A stretch of 64,000 nucleotides of DNA, taken from UBA1672 sp050633285. Lineage in GTDB: Bacteria > Pseudomonadota > Alphaproteobacteria > Micavibrionales > Micavibrionaceae. Each line of letters starts with the position of its first letter. Position 1 is the first letter of the stretch. Positions 1 to 8,856 of this stretch are shown here, piece by piece. A program made the position numbers and the translations under genes. The notes below the pieces were generated by a model. It saw nothing but the letters and a program-made list of their open reading frames with translations. It was not told the origin of the DNA and ran no database searches. The DNA lies in contig JBOEGG010000005.1 in the NCBI GenBank assembly GCA_050633285.1, positions 545,643 to 609,642 on the forward strand. The letters are read 5' to 3'.

Positions 1-160
1 TATTTGCTAGGGACAGGCAATCATTCCTCAACTCATTGAGTTCAGGGTCTTGCTTGTCCTTCGGTGTAAGTTTTGCAATGCTCATAGGGAGGCATTTAAC
101 CCTATTTATCATAACAACACAAGAAGCGAGTGAGGCTCGTGGCCTAAGGGGCGGTGATGT
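1..160. other. non-coding stretch before the terminase genes
   Basis: I see no convincing gene here. The stretch contains a small inverted repeat (AACTC-ATT-GAGTT near 28-40) and leads into the terminase small-subunit start, with a purine-rich GGGGCGG just before it. In tailed phages the DNA next to the small terminase gene often holds the packaging (cos or pac) site, but nothing in the bases proves that here. Confidence 0.35.
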
Positions 161-628
161 ATGCCAAAGAAGAAAAGTAGGGGGCAGCCCACAAAGTACA
201 AAACTGAATATAATGAAATTGCTCGAAAGCTTGCTTTGTTGGGTAAAACTGACGTGGAAATAGCGGAAATACTTGGTGTATCCGAAAAGACTTTAAATAA
301 TTGGAAGAAAAATCATGCTGAATTCTTTCAGTCCTTACGTGCGGGGAAGGATATATCCGATGGTGAGGTAGCTAACTCTCTTTATGAGAGGGCGATAGGC
401 TATGTTCATGATGACCTTCATATTACAACACACTTGGGGAAAGTGAAGAAGACCAAGGTTAAAAAGCATTACCCACCTGACACTCAAGCAGGAATGTTTT
501 GGCTCTGCAATAGGCAGAGGGATAAATGGAGTAAGGCTCCGTCTGTTGAAGATGATCCGGGTTTAGCTACGCCAGTTCAAATTAATGTAAATGTTGTGGA
601 TGCGAGTAATGGTAAGTCCGACTCTTAA
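161..628 (+). CDS. terS: phage terminase small subunit
   Basis: This is a 155-residue protein with a Lys-rich start and a helix-turn-helix around residues 30-50 (DVEIAEILGVSEKTLNNW). That is the usual DNA-recognition module of small terminase subunits, which bind the packaging site and hand DNA to the large subunit. The middle (NSLYERAIGY) and the segment before PDTQAGMFWLCNRQRDKW match the pattern of phage small terminases that start with a KxGRP/KSRGQPTKY segment. The gene is first in the late operon and overlaps terL, a normal arrangement. The family is inferred from motif and position. Confidence 0.85.
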   Translation: MPKKKSRGQPTKYKTEYNEIARKLALLGKTDVEIAEILGVSEKTLNNWKKNHAEFFQSLRAGKDISDGEVANSLYERAIGYVHDDLHITTHLGKVKKTKVKKHYPPDTQAGMFWLCNRQRDKWSKAPSVEDDPGLATPVQINVNVVDASNGKSDS

Positions 629-1886
629 TATTCCACAAGCGAAGTTCCTAAACCTTGATAAGAAATTTAGATTATATGTTGCTGGTTTTGGATCAGGTAA
701 GACTTGGGCGGGTTCTGCAAGTCTGAGTAAACATTTTTGGTCACATCCGGGTGTGAACGCAGGATATTTTGCCCCAACATATCCGCAAATACGTGACATC
801 TTCTACGAAACTTTCGATGAGGTTGCTTATGATTGGGGGCTTAGGGCAGATATTAAAGAATCTAATAAGGAGATAGGGGTATACGAAGGTCGTAAATACC
901 GTGGAACTATTCTCTGTAGGTCAATGGAAAAACCAACCACGATTGTGGGTTTTAAAATTGGTAAGGCATTAGTTGACGAACTTGATGTGATGTCAGCTGA
1001 TAAAGCTCAAAAAGCGTGGCGTAAAATTATAGCTCGTATGCGTGTTAAGCGTGAGGGCTTACAGAACGGCATTGATGTTACGACTACGCCTGAGGGGTTT
1101 AAGTTTGTCTATAAGCAATTTGTGAAAGCTGTACGTGAGAAGCCTAGCCTGTCTGAGTTATACGGTGTGGTGCAGGCTTCAACATACGACAATGCAAAGA
1201 ACTTGCCTGATGATTACATAGCATCACTTTTTGAAAGTTACCCACCGCAGCTTATATCTGCATACTTGAGAGGCCAGTTTGTTAACTTAAACTCTGGGAG
1301 TGTGTATCCTAATTTTTGTAGGATTAAGAACCATTCGAATGCTGTAATGAGAAATAATGAAGCCCTTCATATTGGGATGGATTTCAATGTTACAAATATG
1401 AGTGCCACGATAAATGTAATACGGGATGGAAGCCCTATTACTGTAGCTGAGATTACCAAGGTGCAAGATACACCTCATATGATCCGTGTCTTGGATGAAC
1501 GGTATGATGGTCATAGCGTAATGGTTTATCCAGATGCAAGTGGAAGAAGTCGAAAAACTGTTGATGCTAGTCTGTCTGATATTAAATTGCTCGAATGTGC
1601 AGGTTATAAAGTTATAGCTAACAAATCTAATCCTTCGATTAAGGATAGGGTCAACTCTGTAAATGCCATGTGTGAAAATGCAAAGGGTGAGTGTCGTTGG
1701 AAGGTTAATACAGACCAATGCCCACAGCTTACAGAATGTCTTGAGCAGCAGGCATATGACGATAATGGAGAGCCGGATAAATCATCTGGTCACGATCACT
1801 TACCTGATGCGCAAGGCTACTTCATAAATAAGAAATATCCGATTGTTCGCAAGGGCATCAAAAAAGTTAAAATTACAGGTACGTAA
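609..1886 (+). CDS. terL: phage terminase large subunit (ATPase and nuclease)
   Basis: This is the packaging motor that cuts the concatemer and pumps DNA into the prohead. Counting from the ATG at 609 (425 residues), the Walker A motif GFGSGKT is at residues 26-32 and a Walker B-like LVDELD at 121-126. The C-terminal half has the RNase H-like nuclease signature GMDFN, then PDASG, then HLPDAQGYF with a late acidic residue. The frame is also open from ATGs at 591 and 600. I prefer 609 because it gives a natural start (MVSPTLNIPQ) and a 20-base overlap with terS. The portal gene begins one base after the stop. Confidence 0.93.
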   Translation: MVSPTLNIPQAKFLNLDKKFRLYVAGFGSGKTWAGSASLSKHFWSHPGVNAGYFAPTYPQIRDIFYETFDEVAYDWGLRADIKESNKEIGVYEGRKYRGTILCRSMEKPTTIVGFKIGKALVDELDVMSADKAQKAWRKIIARMRVKREGLQNGIDVTTTPEGFKFVYKQFVKAVREKPSLSELYGVVQASTYDNAKNLPDDYIASLFESYPPQLISAYLRGQFVNLNSGSVYPNFCRIKNHSNAVMRNNEALHIGMDFNVTNMSATINVIRDGSPITVAEITKVQDTPHMIRVLDERYDGHSVMVYPDASGRSRKTVDASLSDIKLLECAGYKVIANKSNPSIKDRVNSVNAMCENAKGECRWKVNTDQCPQLTECLEQQAYDDNGEPDKSSGHDHLPDAQGYFINKKYPIVRKGIKKVKITGT

Positions 1887-3302
1887 ATGTCACAGTACGA
1901 ATTTAAAACTCACCCTAAGTATGATGAAATGAAGGGTGTGTGGAAAACATGTCGTGATGCCGCATGTGGTCAACGTGCAATTCATAAAGGTGGTGAACTA
2001 TACCTATCTAAGCTTAATGGACAAGATGATAAAGAGTATAAAGCGTACCTGATGCGCTCTGTATTCTTTGGGGCTACTGGTCGTACAGTTGAGGGGATGT
2101 CTGGTCTCGTCTTTCGCAAGGCAATGTCTGTAGAGGTTCCTGATGCGGTTACGGGTTGGGGGGATAATATTACGGCAACAGGTAAGAGCCTTAAAGGGTT
2201 CTCTAAACAGGCAGTTAATGAGGTTATTACAGTTGGTCGCGCGGGAATACTGGTAGATTTCCCAAGCGTAAGTGAGGGCGCGAAACCTAAAACGAAGATG
2301 CAATCAGATAAGATGGGTTTACGCCCTTATTTATCTCTCTATCAAGCTGAGGATATTATCTATTGGGAAACAGCTACGCTTAATAATTTAAAGAAGTTGT
2401 TTTTAGTGGATCTGACAGAGAAGTATTATGAAGGTGGTGAAGAGAAGCTACAAGTTAGACGACTTACTTTAGAGGGGGGGCACTATGTTCAGTGTATATA
2501 TCGTAAAGTCGGTGAAAAAGGTACTTGGGAAAAGCACGAAGAGTTTACGCCTCAGGTATCCGGAAAGAACATGTACGAAATTCCCTTTTACTTCCTTGCA
2601 GCCAATGAACCGGATACAGAAATTCAAGACCCTGTAATTGAAGAGCTTGCATATGTGAACATATCTCATTATCGCAACAGTGCTGACTTAGAAAATGGGG
2701 CGCATATATCTGGTCTGCCAACCCCGTATATAACTGGGATTACTTCATCTGGGGATGAGGAAGAGGACGAATTTTATGTGGGGTCGAATGCAGCGTGGGT
2801 AATTTCTGATTCAGATGCAAAGGTGGGGTATTTACAAGTAGGGGCAGAAGGGTTTGCGGCTTTAGAGAAGCTTATGGATCGAAAAGAAGGGCAAATGGCT
2901 GCGCTGGGTGCGCGTTTGCTTGCTCCTGAGAAAAAAGCAGCGGAAGCAGCCGAAACGGCACAAATTAAAAAGGGTGCGGAAACATCTGTGTTAGCTACTC
3001 TTGTTGGTTCTGTAGGGGATCAAATTCAAAAGGCTATTAAGTTTGCTGTTATGTGGGCTGGTTATGATGTGACTGATGTTCGCTTTGAGTTGAGTAAAGA
3101 CTTTATGTCTTACCCAATGACCCCACAGATGCTTAAAGAATGGCTTGCCGCATGGCAAAGCGGAGGGGTTTCCGATCTTACTTTCTACGAAGGTTTGCAA
3201 ACAGGTGAGCTTGTTGCGGAAACTTTAGGCTTTGAAGAAGAGCAGCAACGTAAAGAGGATAGTGTGCCGGCAATAGGTGGCGATGATGAAGACCGCGAAT
3301 GA
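1887..3302 (+). CDS. phage portal protein (DUF4055-like)
   Basis: This 471-residue protein directly follows terL. Its start (HPKYDEMKGVWKTCRDAACG) and the RSVFFGATGRTVEGMSGLVF segment resemble the DUF4055 family of portal-like proteins, which form the dodecameric ring through which DNA enters the head. The central part alternates charged and beta-type segments, followed by an Ala-rich helix around LLAPEKKAAEAAETAQIKKG that fits the portal stem/crown helices. The C terminus is strongly acidic (EEEQQRKEDS...DDEDRE). The minor head gene starts inside its last 26 bases, so the two are translationally coupled. The family is recognised by sequence style and synteny. Confidence 0.85.
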   Translation: MSQYEFKTHPKYDEMKGVWKTCRDAACGQRAIHKGGELYLSKLNGQDDKEYKAYLMRSVFFGATGRTVEGMSGLVFRKAMSVEVPDAVTGWGDNITATGKSLKGFSKQAVNEVITVGRAGILVDFPSVSEGAKPKTKMQSDKMGLRPYLSLYQAEDIIYWETATLNNLKKLFLVDLTEKYYEGGEEKLQVRRLTLEGGHYVQCIYRKVGEKGTWEKHEEFTPQVSGKNMYEIPFYFLAANEPDTEIQDPVIEELAYVNISHYRNSADLENGAHISGLPTPYITGITSSGDEEEDEFYVGSNAAWVISDSDAKVGYLQVGAEGFAALEKLMDRKEGQMAALGARLLAPEKKAAEAAETAQIKKGAETSVLATLVGSVGDQIQKAIKFAVMWAGYDVTDVRFELSKDFMSYPMTPQMLKEWLAAWQSGGVSDLTFYEGLQTGELVAETLGFEEEQQRKEDSVPAIGGDDEDRE

Positions 3303-4341
3303 AGAAATATTAGACCGTCAGATACATCACGCTATCGAAATAGAGCGTTTTAAAACTGGTACTGTTCGTAAAATGTACGCTCTGATGCAAAGAGCAGAAA
3401 CGGATTTGATAAATAAGCTTGCTGCTCGATTGGTTCTAATTGAAGATCGAGGACATGATTTAGGTAAGGCCTCAACAGCACGTTTGGATAAGTTGCTTAA
3501 AGAGGTTCGTGACACTCGTAAAGCTCTCTTTGATGCGTTGTATATTGATTTGTCAGGAGATGTTATTGCCTTCGCTGGGGATGAGGTAGAGTTCCAAGCA
3601 AAGTTACCTGAAACGATTATTGGAGCTTCATTAGGGTTGTCCATACCTCAAGGGAGTGCATTACGGACAATAGTACTATCTCAACCATTTCAGGGGCGCA
3701 TACTTAAGGAATGGGCAAAGGGTGTATCCAGTGCGGATATCAACCGTATAACTGACCGTGTTAAAATAGGAATAGTTGAAGGTCAAACAACAGATCAGAT
3801 TGTAAGGGCAATACGGGGAACAAAGGCTCGTAATTATCGTGATGGTGTGTTGTTAAAGAGTAGGCGCGATATCGAGAGTGTTGTGCGCACATCTATAAAT
3901 CATGTTGCAAACAGGGCGCGTGAGCAGCTATGGAGTGCAAATGATAATATCATTGCGGGGGTGCAATGGGTAAGTACTCTGGATAGCAAAACGTCGTCTA
4001 TTTGTTATTCGCGTGACGGTAAAATTTACGCGGTGAATAGTGGTGTTCGTCCACCAGCGCATTTTAATTGTAGGTCTATTATGGTGGCTTACTTTGCTGA
4101 AACAATCGTTGGTACTAGGGCAAGTTCTATTGGGGCTATACCGCAAAAAAGAAGTTTTCAGGATTGGCTGAAATTACAAAATATTGAGGTACAAGAAGAT
4201 GTTCTTGGTGTTCGTAAGGCTAAACTTTTCCGACAAGGCGGATTAAAGCTAGATCGTTTTGTTGACCGGTCAGGTAAAGAACTCACGCTCGCAGATATGC
4301 GATCCCGAAATAAGGATGTGTATGAAAGAATTTTAGGTTAA
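3277..4341 (+). CDS. minor head protein (SPP1 gp7 / Mu gpF-like head morphogenesis)
   Basis: This is a 354-residue protein whose C-terminal half carries the gp7/gpF domain: VVRTSINHVANRAREQLW, then WVSTLDSKTSSICYSRDGK, then PPAHFNCRSIMV. The conserved Arg, the Asp-x-x-T-x-x-x-C segment and the PPxHxxCR motif are all visible. Such proteins sit inside the head near the portal and may be ejected with the DNA. The frame opens with GTG at 3277, with ATG alternatives at 3283 and 3286 inside the portal gene's tail. A clear terminator follows the stop. Confidence 0.88.
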   Translation: MAMMKTANEEILDRQIHHAIEIERFKTGTVRKMYALMQRAETDLINKLAARLVLIEDRGHDLGKASTARLDKLLKEVRDTRKALFDALYIDLSGDVIAFAGDEVEFQAKLPETIIGASLGLSIPQGSALRTIVLSQPFQGRILKEWAKGVSSADINRITDRVKIGIVEGQTTDQIVRAIRGTKARNYRDGVLLKSRRDIESVVRTSINHVANRAREQLWSANDNIIAGVQWVSTLDSKTSSICYSRDGKIYAVNSGVRPPAHFNCRSIMVAYFAETIVGTRASSIGAIPQKRSFQDWLKLQNIEVQEDVLGVRKAKLFRQGGLKLDRFVDRSGKELTLADMRSRNKDVYERILG

Positions 4342-4362
4342 CCCGCTTCGGCGGGTTTTTTG
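4341..4362 (+). terminator. rho-independent terminator after the minor head gene
   Basis: The hairpin has stem ACCCGC, loop TTCG and stem GCGGGT, followed by a run of six T. The tetraloop and T-run are classical. It separates the packaging/portal genes from the scaffold-capsid pair, so it may tune relative expression, as seen before capsid genes in many phages. Confidence 0.85.
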
Positions 4363-4411
4363 TTGCTCGTTAGGCGGGCGAAGTTAATCCAACCCATAGG
4401 GAATGCAAGGC

Positions 4412-5068
4412 ATGGATATTGAAGATTTAAAAAAGGCGCTTGAAAGTGATGAAGGCAAGGAACTGTTACAGGGAATTGTTGATAATGCGACAAGAGGTTT
4501 GAAAACCAAGAATGATGAATTGCTTGGTGATGTGAAAAAGCTCAAAGGTGAGCGCGATACACTCCGTAAGGTCTCTGATGATGCAGAAGCTGCAAAGCTC
4601 AAAGCTGAGGAAGATGCTGTTCTGAAATCTGGTGATTTAGAAAAAATTACAGCGCAGCTTAATGATAAGCATCAAAAAGAATTACAGAAACGCGATGAAA
4701 TTAACCAAGGTTTGGAAGGTACGCTTTCTAAGCTGATTGTAGATGGAAATATTTCGTCAGCGTTAACAGAAGCGAAAGTTGCCCCTGAATTAATACCCGG
4801 TGCAAAAGCTTTAATTAAGTCTGCTCATAAAACAGAGCGTGCAGGTGAGAATGCTCTAATTGACGGAGCTGATGCAAAAGAATTTGTTAGCCAGTGGACG
4901 CAAAGCGATGCTGGTAAACATTATGTCGGTGCCAGTGATAATGGTGGCGGCGGGGCTGGTGGCTCAAACGGTGGGGCTAGTGGCTCTGGCGCAAAATCTT
5001 GGGATGAATGTAATACGACCAAGGAAAAAACTCAATTTTTGAAACAGAAAAACAATATTGGAGATTAA
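4412..5068 (+). CDS. phage scaffolding protein
   Basis: This 218-residue, highly charged, mostly helical protein lies immediately upstream of the major capsid gene. Residues up to about 110 form coiled coil (KKLKGERDTLRKVSDDAEAA and following), and the C-terminal third contains a Gly-rich linker (GGGGAGGSNGGASGSG) before a short charged tail. This is the usual build of head scaffolds, which guide capsid assembly and then leave. I chose the ATG at 4412 because AGGGA (4398-4402) sits 9 bases before it. An ATG at 4403 directly abuts that AGGGA. No protease motif is seen. Confidence 0.75.
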   Translation: MDIEDLKKALESDEGKELLQGIVDNATRGLKTKNDELLGDVKKLKGERDTLRKVSDDAEAAKLKAEEDAVLKSGDLEKITAQLNDKHQKELQKRDEINQGLEGTLSKLIVDGNISSALTEAKVAPELIPGAKALIKSAHKTERAGENALIDGADAKEFVSQWTQSDAGKHYVGASDNGGGGAGGSNGGASGSGAKSWDECNTTKEKTQFLKQKNNIGD

Positions 5069-5069
5069 T

Positions 5070-6026
5070 ATGCCATTGTCAGATATGCAGGTTTTTGATG
5101 AATACCTGCTTGGTTCATACACAGAAACAATTGACCAGAAGGTTGAGGCTTTTAATGAAGCATCAGCTGGTACAATTATTTTAACATCCGGTGCTAATGT
5201 TGGAGATTTCTCGCATGAGACGTCATACAAACTTATTTCTGGCCTTATCCGTAGGCGTAATGCATATGGTTCTGGTGCAGTAACACCAAAGACACTTGAA
5301 CAGCTACTAGCAACCTCTGTAAAGGTCGCATCAGGTACACCACCGATCGAATTTACGCCTTCGCAATTCACATGGCTACAAAAGAGTCCTGATGAAGCGG
5401 GTACTGTATTTGGTGAACAGCTTGCAGCTGCTGTTCTTGAGGAAAGACTTAATTTAGCAATTAGGGCTTCTGTTGCAGCTGTAAGTAATAATTCAAGTAT
5501 GGTACATGACGGCTCAGCGGCGGCACTTGATTTTGGAGTGCTCAATAAGGGGGCTGCTTTATTTGGTGACAGATCATCGGCAATTGCAGCATGGGTTCTT
5601 CATTCTAAGTCAATGCATGACCTTTATGGTAATGCGCTTGCTAATGCAGAAAACTTGTTTGAATTCGATACTGTGCGTGTGTTACAGGATGGCTTTGGAC
5701 GTAGAATTATTATGACTGATTCACCTGACTTGTATGTGCCCGGCAGTCCCGATAATTATCATACACTTGGTCTTGTGTCTGGTGCTGTAGCACTTGAGGA
5801 TAATGGTGATTTTGACCAGAACCTTGAGCGTACGAACGGTGATGAGAACATTAAGCGATCATTGCAAGCGGAGTGGACAACCAATATCGGTGTTAAAGGG
5901 TATACTTGGGATGTCGCTAATGGTGGTAAGTCTCCTAATGATACTGCTATTGGTACTGGTACTAACTGGGACAAAACAGCATCATCCGATAAGGATACTG
6001 CGGGTGTGTTGATTAACACGCTTTAA
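5070..6026 (+). CDS. phage major capsid protein
   Basis: This is a 318-residue protein in the capsid position, right after the scaffold. A good ribosome site (GGAGA at 5060-5064) lies 5 bases before the ATG at 5070, so I take that rather than the TTG at 5058. Recognisable features are the N-terminal MPLSDMQVFDEYL, a helix-rich centre with WVLHSKSMHDLY, and the FGRRIIMTDSPDLYVPG segment typical of HK97-fold coat proteins that lack a long N-arm. A strong terminator follows, which fits a highly expressed structural gene. The fold is inferred. Confidence 0.85.
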   Translation: MPLSDMQVFDEYLLGSYTETIDQKVEAFNEASAGTIILTSGANVGDFSHETSYKLISGLIRRRNAYGSGAVTPKTLEQLLATSVKVASGTPPIEFTPSQFTWLQKSPDEAGTVFGEQLAAAVLEERLNLAIRASVAAVSNNSSMVHDGSAAALDFGVLNKGAALFGDRSSAIAAWVLHSKSMHDLYGNALANAENLFEFDTVRVLQDGFGRRIIMTDSPDLYVPGSPDNYHTLGLVSGAVALEDNGDFDQNLERTNGDENIKRSLQAEWTTNIGVKGYTWDVANGGKSPNDTAIGTGTNWDKTASSDKDTAGVLINTL

Positions 6027-6039
6027 TATATTTTTCGTG

Positions 6040-6065
6040 AAGGAGGGTTTTGCCCTCCTTTTTTT
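6040..6065 (+). terminator. rho-independent terminator after the capsid gene
   Basis: The stem AAGGAGGG pairs with CCCTCCTT around a short TTTTG loop and is followed by a run of T. It would end the scaffold-capsid transcript or reduce read-through into the connector genes. Confidence 0.85.
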
Positions 6066-6088
6066 AACTCAATAAGAAAGCATGAGAT

Positions 6089-6331
6089 ATGAAAAAGTCT
6101 AAACTATATTTTGTCACGGGGAATCCTAACAAAGAGCAGCTTGAAGAAGCTGAGAGTGTTGGTGCTAAAATCCGTGATGCAAGCAAGTATCATGAAGGGG
6201 ACTTCCTAGAAAATTGCAGTGTTGTTTATGGTGATGTGCCTGATGCCTACAAGAAGATTGAAGGCGTTGAGGTGAAGGAAGCGAAGGCCAAGGCTACAAC
6301 TAAGAAAAAGAAGTCCAAAGAAAATAAATAA
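6089..6331 (+). CDS. small phage protein, Lys-rich tail, unknown
   Basis: This is an 80-residue product between the capsid and connector genes. The N-terminal 55 residues look folded (LYFVTGNPNKEQLEEAESVG) and the last 20 are almost pure Lys/Ala/Glu. I do not recognise the family. Small proteins at this spot in other phages include head-decoration and capsid-associated proteins. The basic tail could touch DNA or the capsid, but that is a guess. Confidence 0.7.
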   Translation: MKKSKLYFVTGNPNKEQLEEAESVGAKIRDASKYHEGDFLENCSVVYGDVPDAYKKIEGVEVKEAKAKATTKKKKSKENK

Positions 6332-6342
6332 GGTAGTATCAG

Positions 6343-6825
6343 ATGGCTTTTACAGTAGAAGATGGCAGTATAATCGCAAGTTCAAATAGCTATGTGAATA
6401 TTGCTTATGCAGATGCTTACCATTCAGATCGTTCTAATACGCTATGGGTTGGTGATGAAACTGCTAAGCAAGCTGCTCTTATAAAGGCCACTGATTACAT
6501 TGAACATAAGTACAATAATAGATTTAAGGGAGAGCTTGTAGATGCCTATCAAGCTCTTTCTTTTCCCCGATACGATGTGCAGGGGGTGTTGGGCAACGAA
6601 ATACCAACATCTCTTAAGGATGCTGTTTGTTTACTTGCCCTTGAGGCTTTGAGTACAGATTTGTGTCCTAATACTGAGACGGGTGCGATAAAACGTGAAA
6701 AAACTGATATTGTTGAAACTGAATACTTTGAGGGTGCGTCAGTTGGTATAACACGACCAGCTATCTCAGGCCTATTACGTGGACTATTAAAAAATAGACG
6801 TTGCGTAAAGGTTGTTCGAGTATGA
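6343..6825 (+). CDS. head-tail adaptor (DnaT-like family)
   Basis: This is a 160-residue protein. SNSYVNIAYADAYHSDR at the start and QAALIKATDYIEHKY in the first half are the hallmark of the phage family labelled 'DnaT-like ssDNA-binding protein', whose position and small helical fold fit the gp6/gp15-type adaptor bound to the portal. The sequence then runs through SFPRYDVQGVLGNEIP and a helical C-terminal part. It overlaps the next gene by four bases (ATGA). The adaptor role is inferred from order. Confidence 0.8.
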   Translation: MAFTVEDGSIIASSNSYVNIAYADAYHSDRSNTLWVGDETAKQAALIKATDYIEHKYNNRFKGELVDAYQALSFPRYDVQGVLGNEIPTSLKDAVCLLALEALSTDLCPNTETGAIKREKTDIVETEYFEGASVGITRPAISGLLRGLLKNRRCVKVVRV

Positions 6826-7163
6826 GTTTTTATAATCGTTTGGCTGCAACAGCACTTAAGCAGATAGAAAAGCGTGGCAGAACGATTACCATTAAGCGGG
6901 CAGGTGGCACTTACTCACCTGTAAATGGTCTGATATCTAGTGATACTGTTAAAAGTCCTAAAGCCCTTTTTCGTGATTATAAAATTCATGAGGTTGATGG
7001 TAGTAAGATCATTCTTGGTGATAAGCAGATGCTTGTAGCTGGTAACGTTGATATCAGTGTGGATGATGTGATTACAGATGGTCTTGAATATAAGGTACTC
7101 CATATTATTGAGGTTAAACCCGGTGATCTTTGTATACTTAAAAAAGTTCAAGTTAGACGATGA
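6822..7163 (+). CDS. head-closure / head-tail connector protein
   Basis: This is a 113-residue protein starting at the ATG that overlaps the previous stop (ATGA at 6822-6825). The sequence is beta-rich (TITIKRAGGTYSPVNG...KSPKALFRDYKIHEVDGSKI...DKQMLVAGNVDI), in the style of the small beta-barrel head-closure proteins (HK97 gp7/SPP1 gp16 type). Its place between the adaptor and the gp10-like protein supports this. No catalytic motif is seen. Confidence 0.72.
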   Translation: MSFYNRLAATALKQIEKRGRTITIKRAGGTYSPVNGLISSDTVKSPKALFRDYKIHEVDGSKIILGDKQMLVAGNVDISVDDVITDGLEYKVLHIIEVKPGDLCILKKVQVRR

Positions 7164-7516
7164 ATAATTTAAGGGCGCAGCTCGATGCGGCATATGAAAA
7201 AAAAGTAATTGGCACAGCTGTTGAGAAGGCAAAAAAAGTAGCTTTAATTGTGGATCGGCATCTTGTTTTTAATACGCCAGTCGATAGAGGGCGCGCGCGT
7301 TTGGGGTGGATGCATACACTTGACACTATTCCTACCAGTGAAGGTGAGGGGGAAGATTTAAGCACTGTGCTTTCTGCTTATAAAATTCATAATACGATCT
7401 ATATCACTAACAACGTTCCATACATAAAGCCACTTAATGAGGGGCATTCTTCACAATCTCCTGAGGGGTTTGTGGATGGTGCTATTCAGGTTGGTAAGGA
7501 TAGTATTCGCCGATGA
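7160..7516 (+). CDS. HK97 gp10-like tail completion protein
   Basis: This 118-residue protein has an N-terminal helix (RAQLDAAYEKKVIGTAVEKA) followed by the family pattern VDRHLVFNTPVDRGRARLGW and, near the end, NNVPYIKPLNEGHSSQSPEG. The 'N-TPVDRGRAR' and 'PYIxPLNEGHSxQ-P-G' signatures are typical of HK97 gp10/minor-tail proteins that join head and tail. It overlaps its neighbours by four bases on both sides, so translation of this block is coupled. Confidence 0.85.
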   Translation: MNNLRAQLDAAYEKKVIGTAVEKAKKVALIVDRHLVFNTPVDRGRARLGWMHTLDTIPTSEGEGEDLSTVLSAYKIHNTIYITNNVPYIKPLNEGHSSQSPEGFVDGAIQVGKDSIRR

Positions 7517-7908
7517 GTTATGACTATGAGCAAGATATTAGAGAGTTCTTTGAAAACAACTGGAACTCTACTGAAATCGCATGGCCTGATTACCATTTTA
7601 ATAAGCCCAGTAGCACATGGGTTAGTTTTACTTACAAAGAAAATGCGGGGTATCAGGCATCTATGGGATCGCCTGGTACTAATAGGTTCCGTACTTTGGG
7701 AATGGTTACAATACAAGTATTTGCTCTTTCTGGTGATGCATCTATTGATGCGCGCGAAAAGGCTGGGCTTTTAAAAGATTTGTTCCGTAGTGGAGTGACC
7801 TCTGGGAACGTGAATTTTTACGATGTTACACAGCAAACTATAGGCGTTAAGAATGGTTGGTATCAGATCAACGTAAAAGCTTATTTCAAACATGATGAGA
7901 TTACTTAA
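7513..7908 (+). CDS. tail terminator-like protein
   Basis: This 131-residue protein sits immediately before the tail tube gene, the standard position of the tail terminator that caps the growing tube. The N-terminal YDYEQDIREFFENNW helix, the central beta hairpin (VTIQVFALSGDASIDAREKAG) and the C-terminal strand ending (YQINVKAYFKHDEIT) agree with the DUF4128/gpU-like alpha-beta fold. The function comes from order and fold style rather than a diagnostic residue. Confidence 0.75.
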   Translation: MSYDYEQDIREFFENNWNSTEIAWPDYHFNKPSSTWVSFTYKENAGYQASMGSPGTNRFRTLGMVTIQVFALSGDASIDAREKAGLLKDLFRSGVTSGNVNFYDVTQQTIGVKNGWYQINVKAYFKHDEIT

Positions 7909-7922
7909 AGGAGATTTACAGT

Positions 7923-8840
7923 ATGACAGATTCATCACAAACAAGGCTGGCTATCATAGAGGAGGCCACTTATGGGGTAGTGGAAGCAACACCATCCTTT
8001 CAAAATTTGCGCTTTACAGGCGAAGGATTGAATGGAAATGTTGAGAACTCCACCTCAAATGAAATTCGGCCTGATCGCAATGCCTCTGACACTGTGCAAG
8101 TTGGATCAAATGCGGGTGGTAAAATTGATATAGAACTGAGCTATGGTTCATATGATCTTTTGTTGGAGGGTCTTATGTTTAACTCATGGAACTCTGATGT
8201 ATTAAAGAATGGTGTTGAGCGTCATTCCTATGGTCTTGAGAAAACGTTTAAGGCGCAATCAAGTGATCAGTATCACCTTTTCACAGGGGCGATGGTTAAT
8301 GGGTTCACATTAGCTGTTCAATCGAAAAATATGGTTACAGGTTCTTTTGATCTACTTGCGAAAGGGATGACAAGTTCTCAGGATGAAATTGCCGGTGCTA
8401 CATATGCGGATGCGAATACAAATGATGTTATGAATGCAGCTGTTGGCTTTGCAAACCTCGCTATAACAGGTGCTGCGAGTTCTGATATTACCTCACTCAA
8501 CTTGAGCATGACAAATAATTTACGCAAACAAGAGGTGGTGGGTTCAAGAGATGCAAGGGGCATTGGAGCAGGGCGTTTTGATGTAACAGGTGATTTGATA
8601 GCATATTTTGAAAGCTCGGAATTATACGACATGTTTTTGGCTGGTACAGCTACAGATTTGTCGTTTGATATCGGCGGGGTTGCCTCTAAGAAGTATAATT
8701 TTAATATGCCTAAAATTAAGTTTGAAAGTGCCGAGGTGGTTGCAGGGGGTAATGACCAAGATGTTATGGCCAAAATGACATTCCGCGCTCTGTACGATGC
8801 CACAGAGGACAGCACACTTACTATTACACGTACGCCATAA
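7923..8840 (+). CDS. major tail tube protein
   Basis: This is a 305-residue beta-rich protein. A ribosome site (AAAGGAG) lies before the ATG. The start (SSQTRLAIIEEATYGVV...TPSFQNLRFTG), the NEIRPDRNASDTVQVGSNAGG stretch and the later ELSYGSYDLLLEGL segment are typical of the phage tail tube family that stacks as hexamers to form a flexible, non-contractile tube. The C terminus (MAKMTFRALYDATEDSTLTI) is a closing strand. It is followed directly by the tail chaperone, as in lambda-like order. Confidence 0.87.
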   Translation: MTDSSQTRLAIIEEATYGVVEATPSFQNLRFTGEGLNGNVENSTSNEIRPDRNASDTVQVGSNAGGKIDIELSYGSYDLLLEGLMFNSWNSDVLKNGVERHSYGLEKTFKAQSSDQYHLFTGAMVNGFTLAVQSKNMVTGSFDLLAKGMTSSQDEIAGATYADANTNDVMNAAVGFANLAITGAASSDITSLNLSMTNNLRKQEVVGSRDARGIGAGRFDVTGDLIAYFESSELYDMFLAGTATDLSFDIGGVASKKYNFNMPKIKFESAEVVAGGNDQDVMAKMTFRALYDATEDSTLTITRTP

Positions 8841-8856
8841 GAGGAGCGATATTATA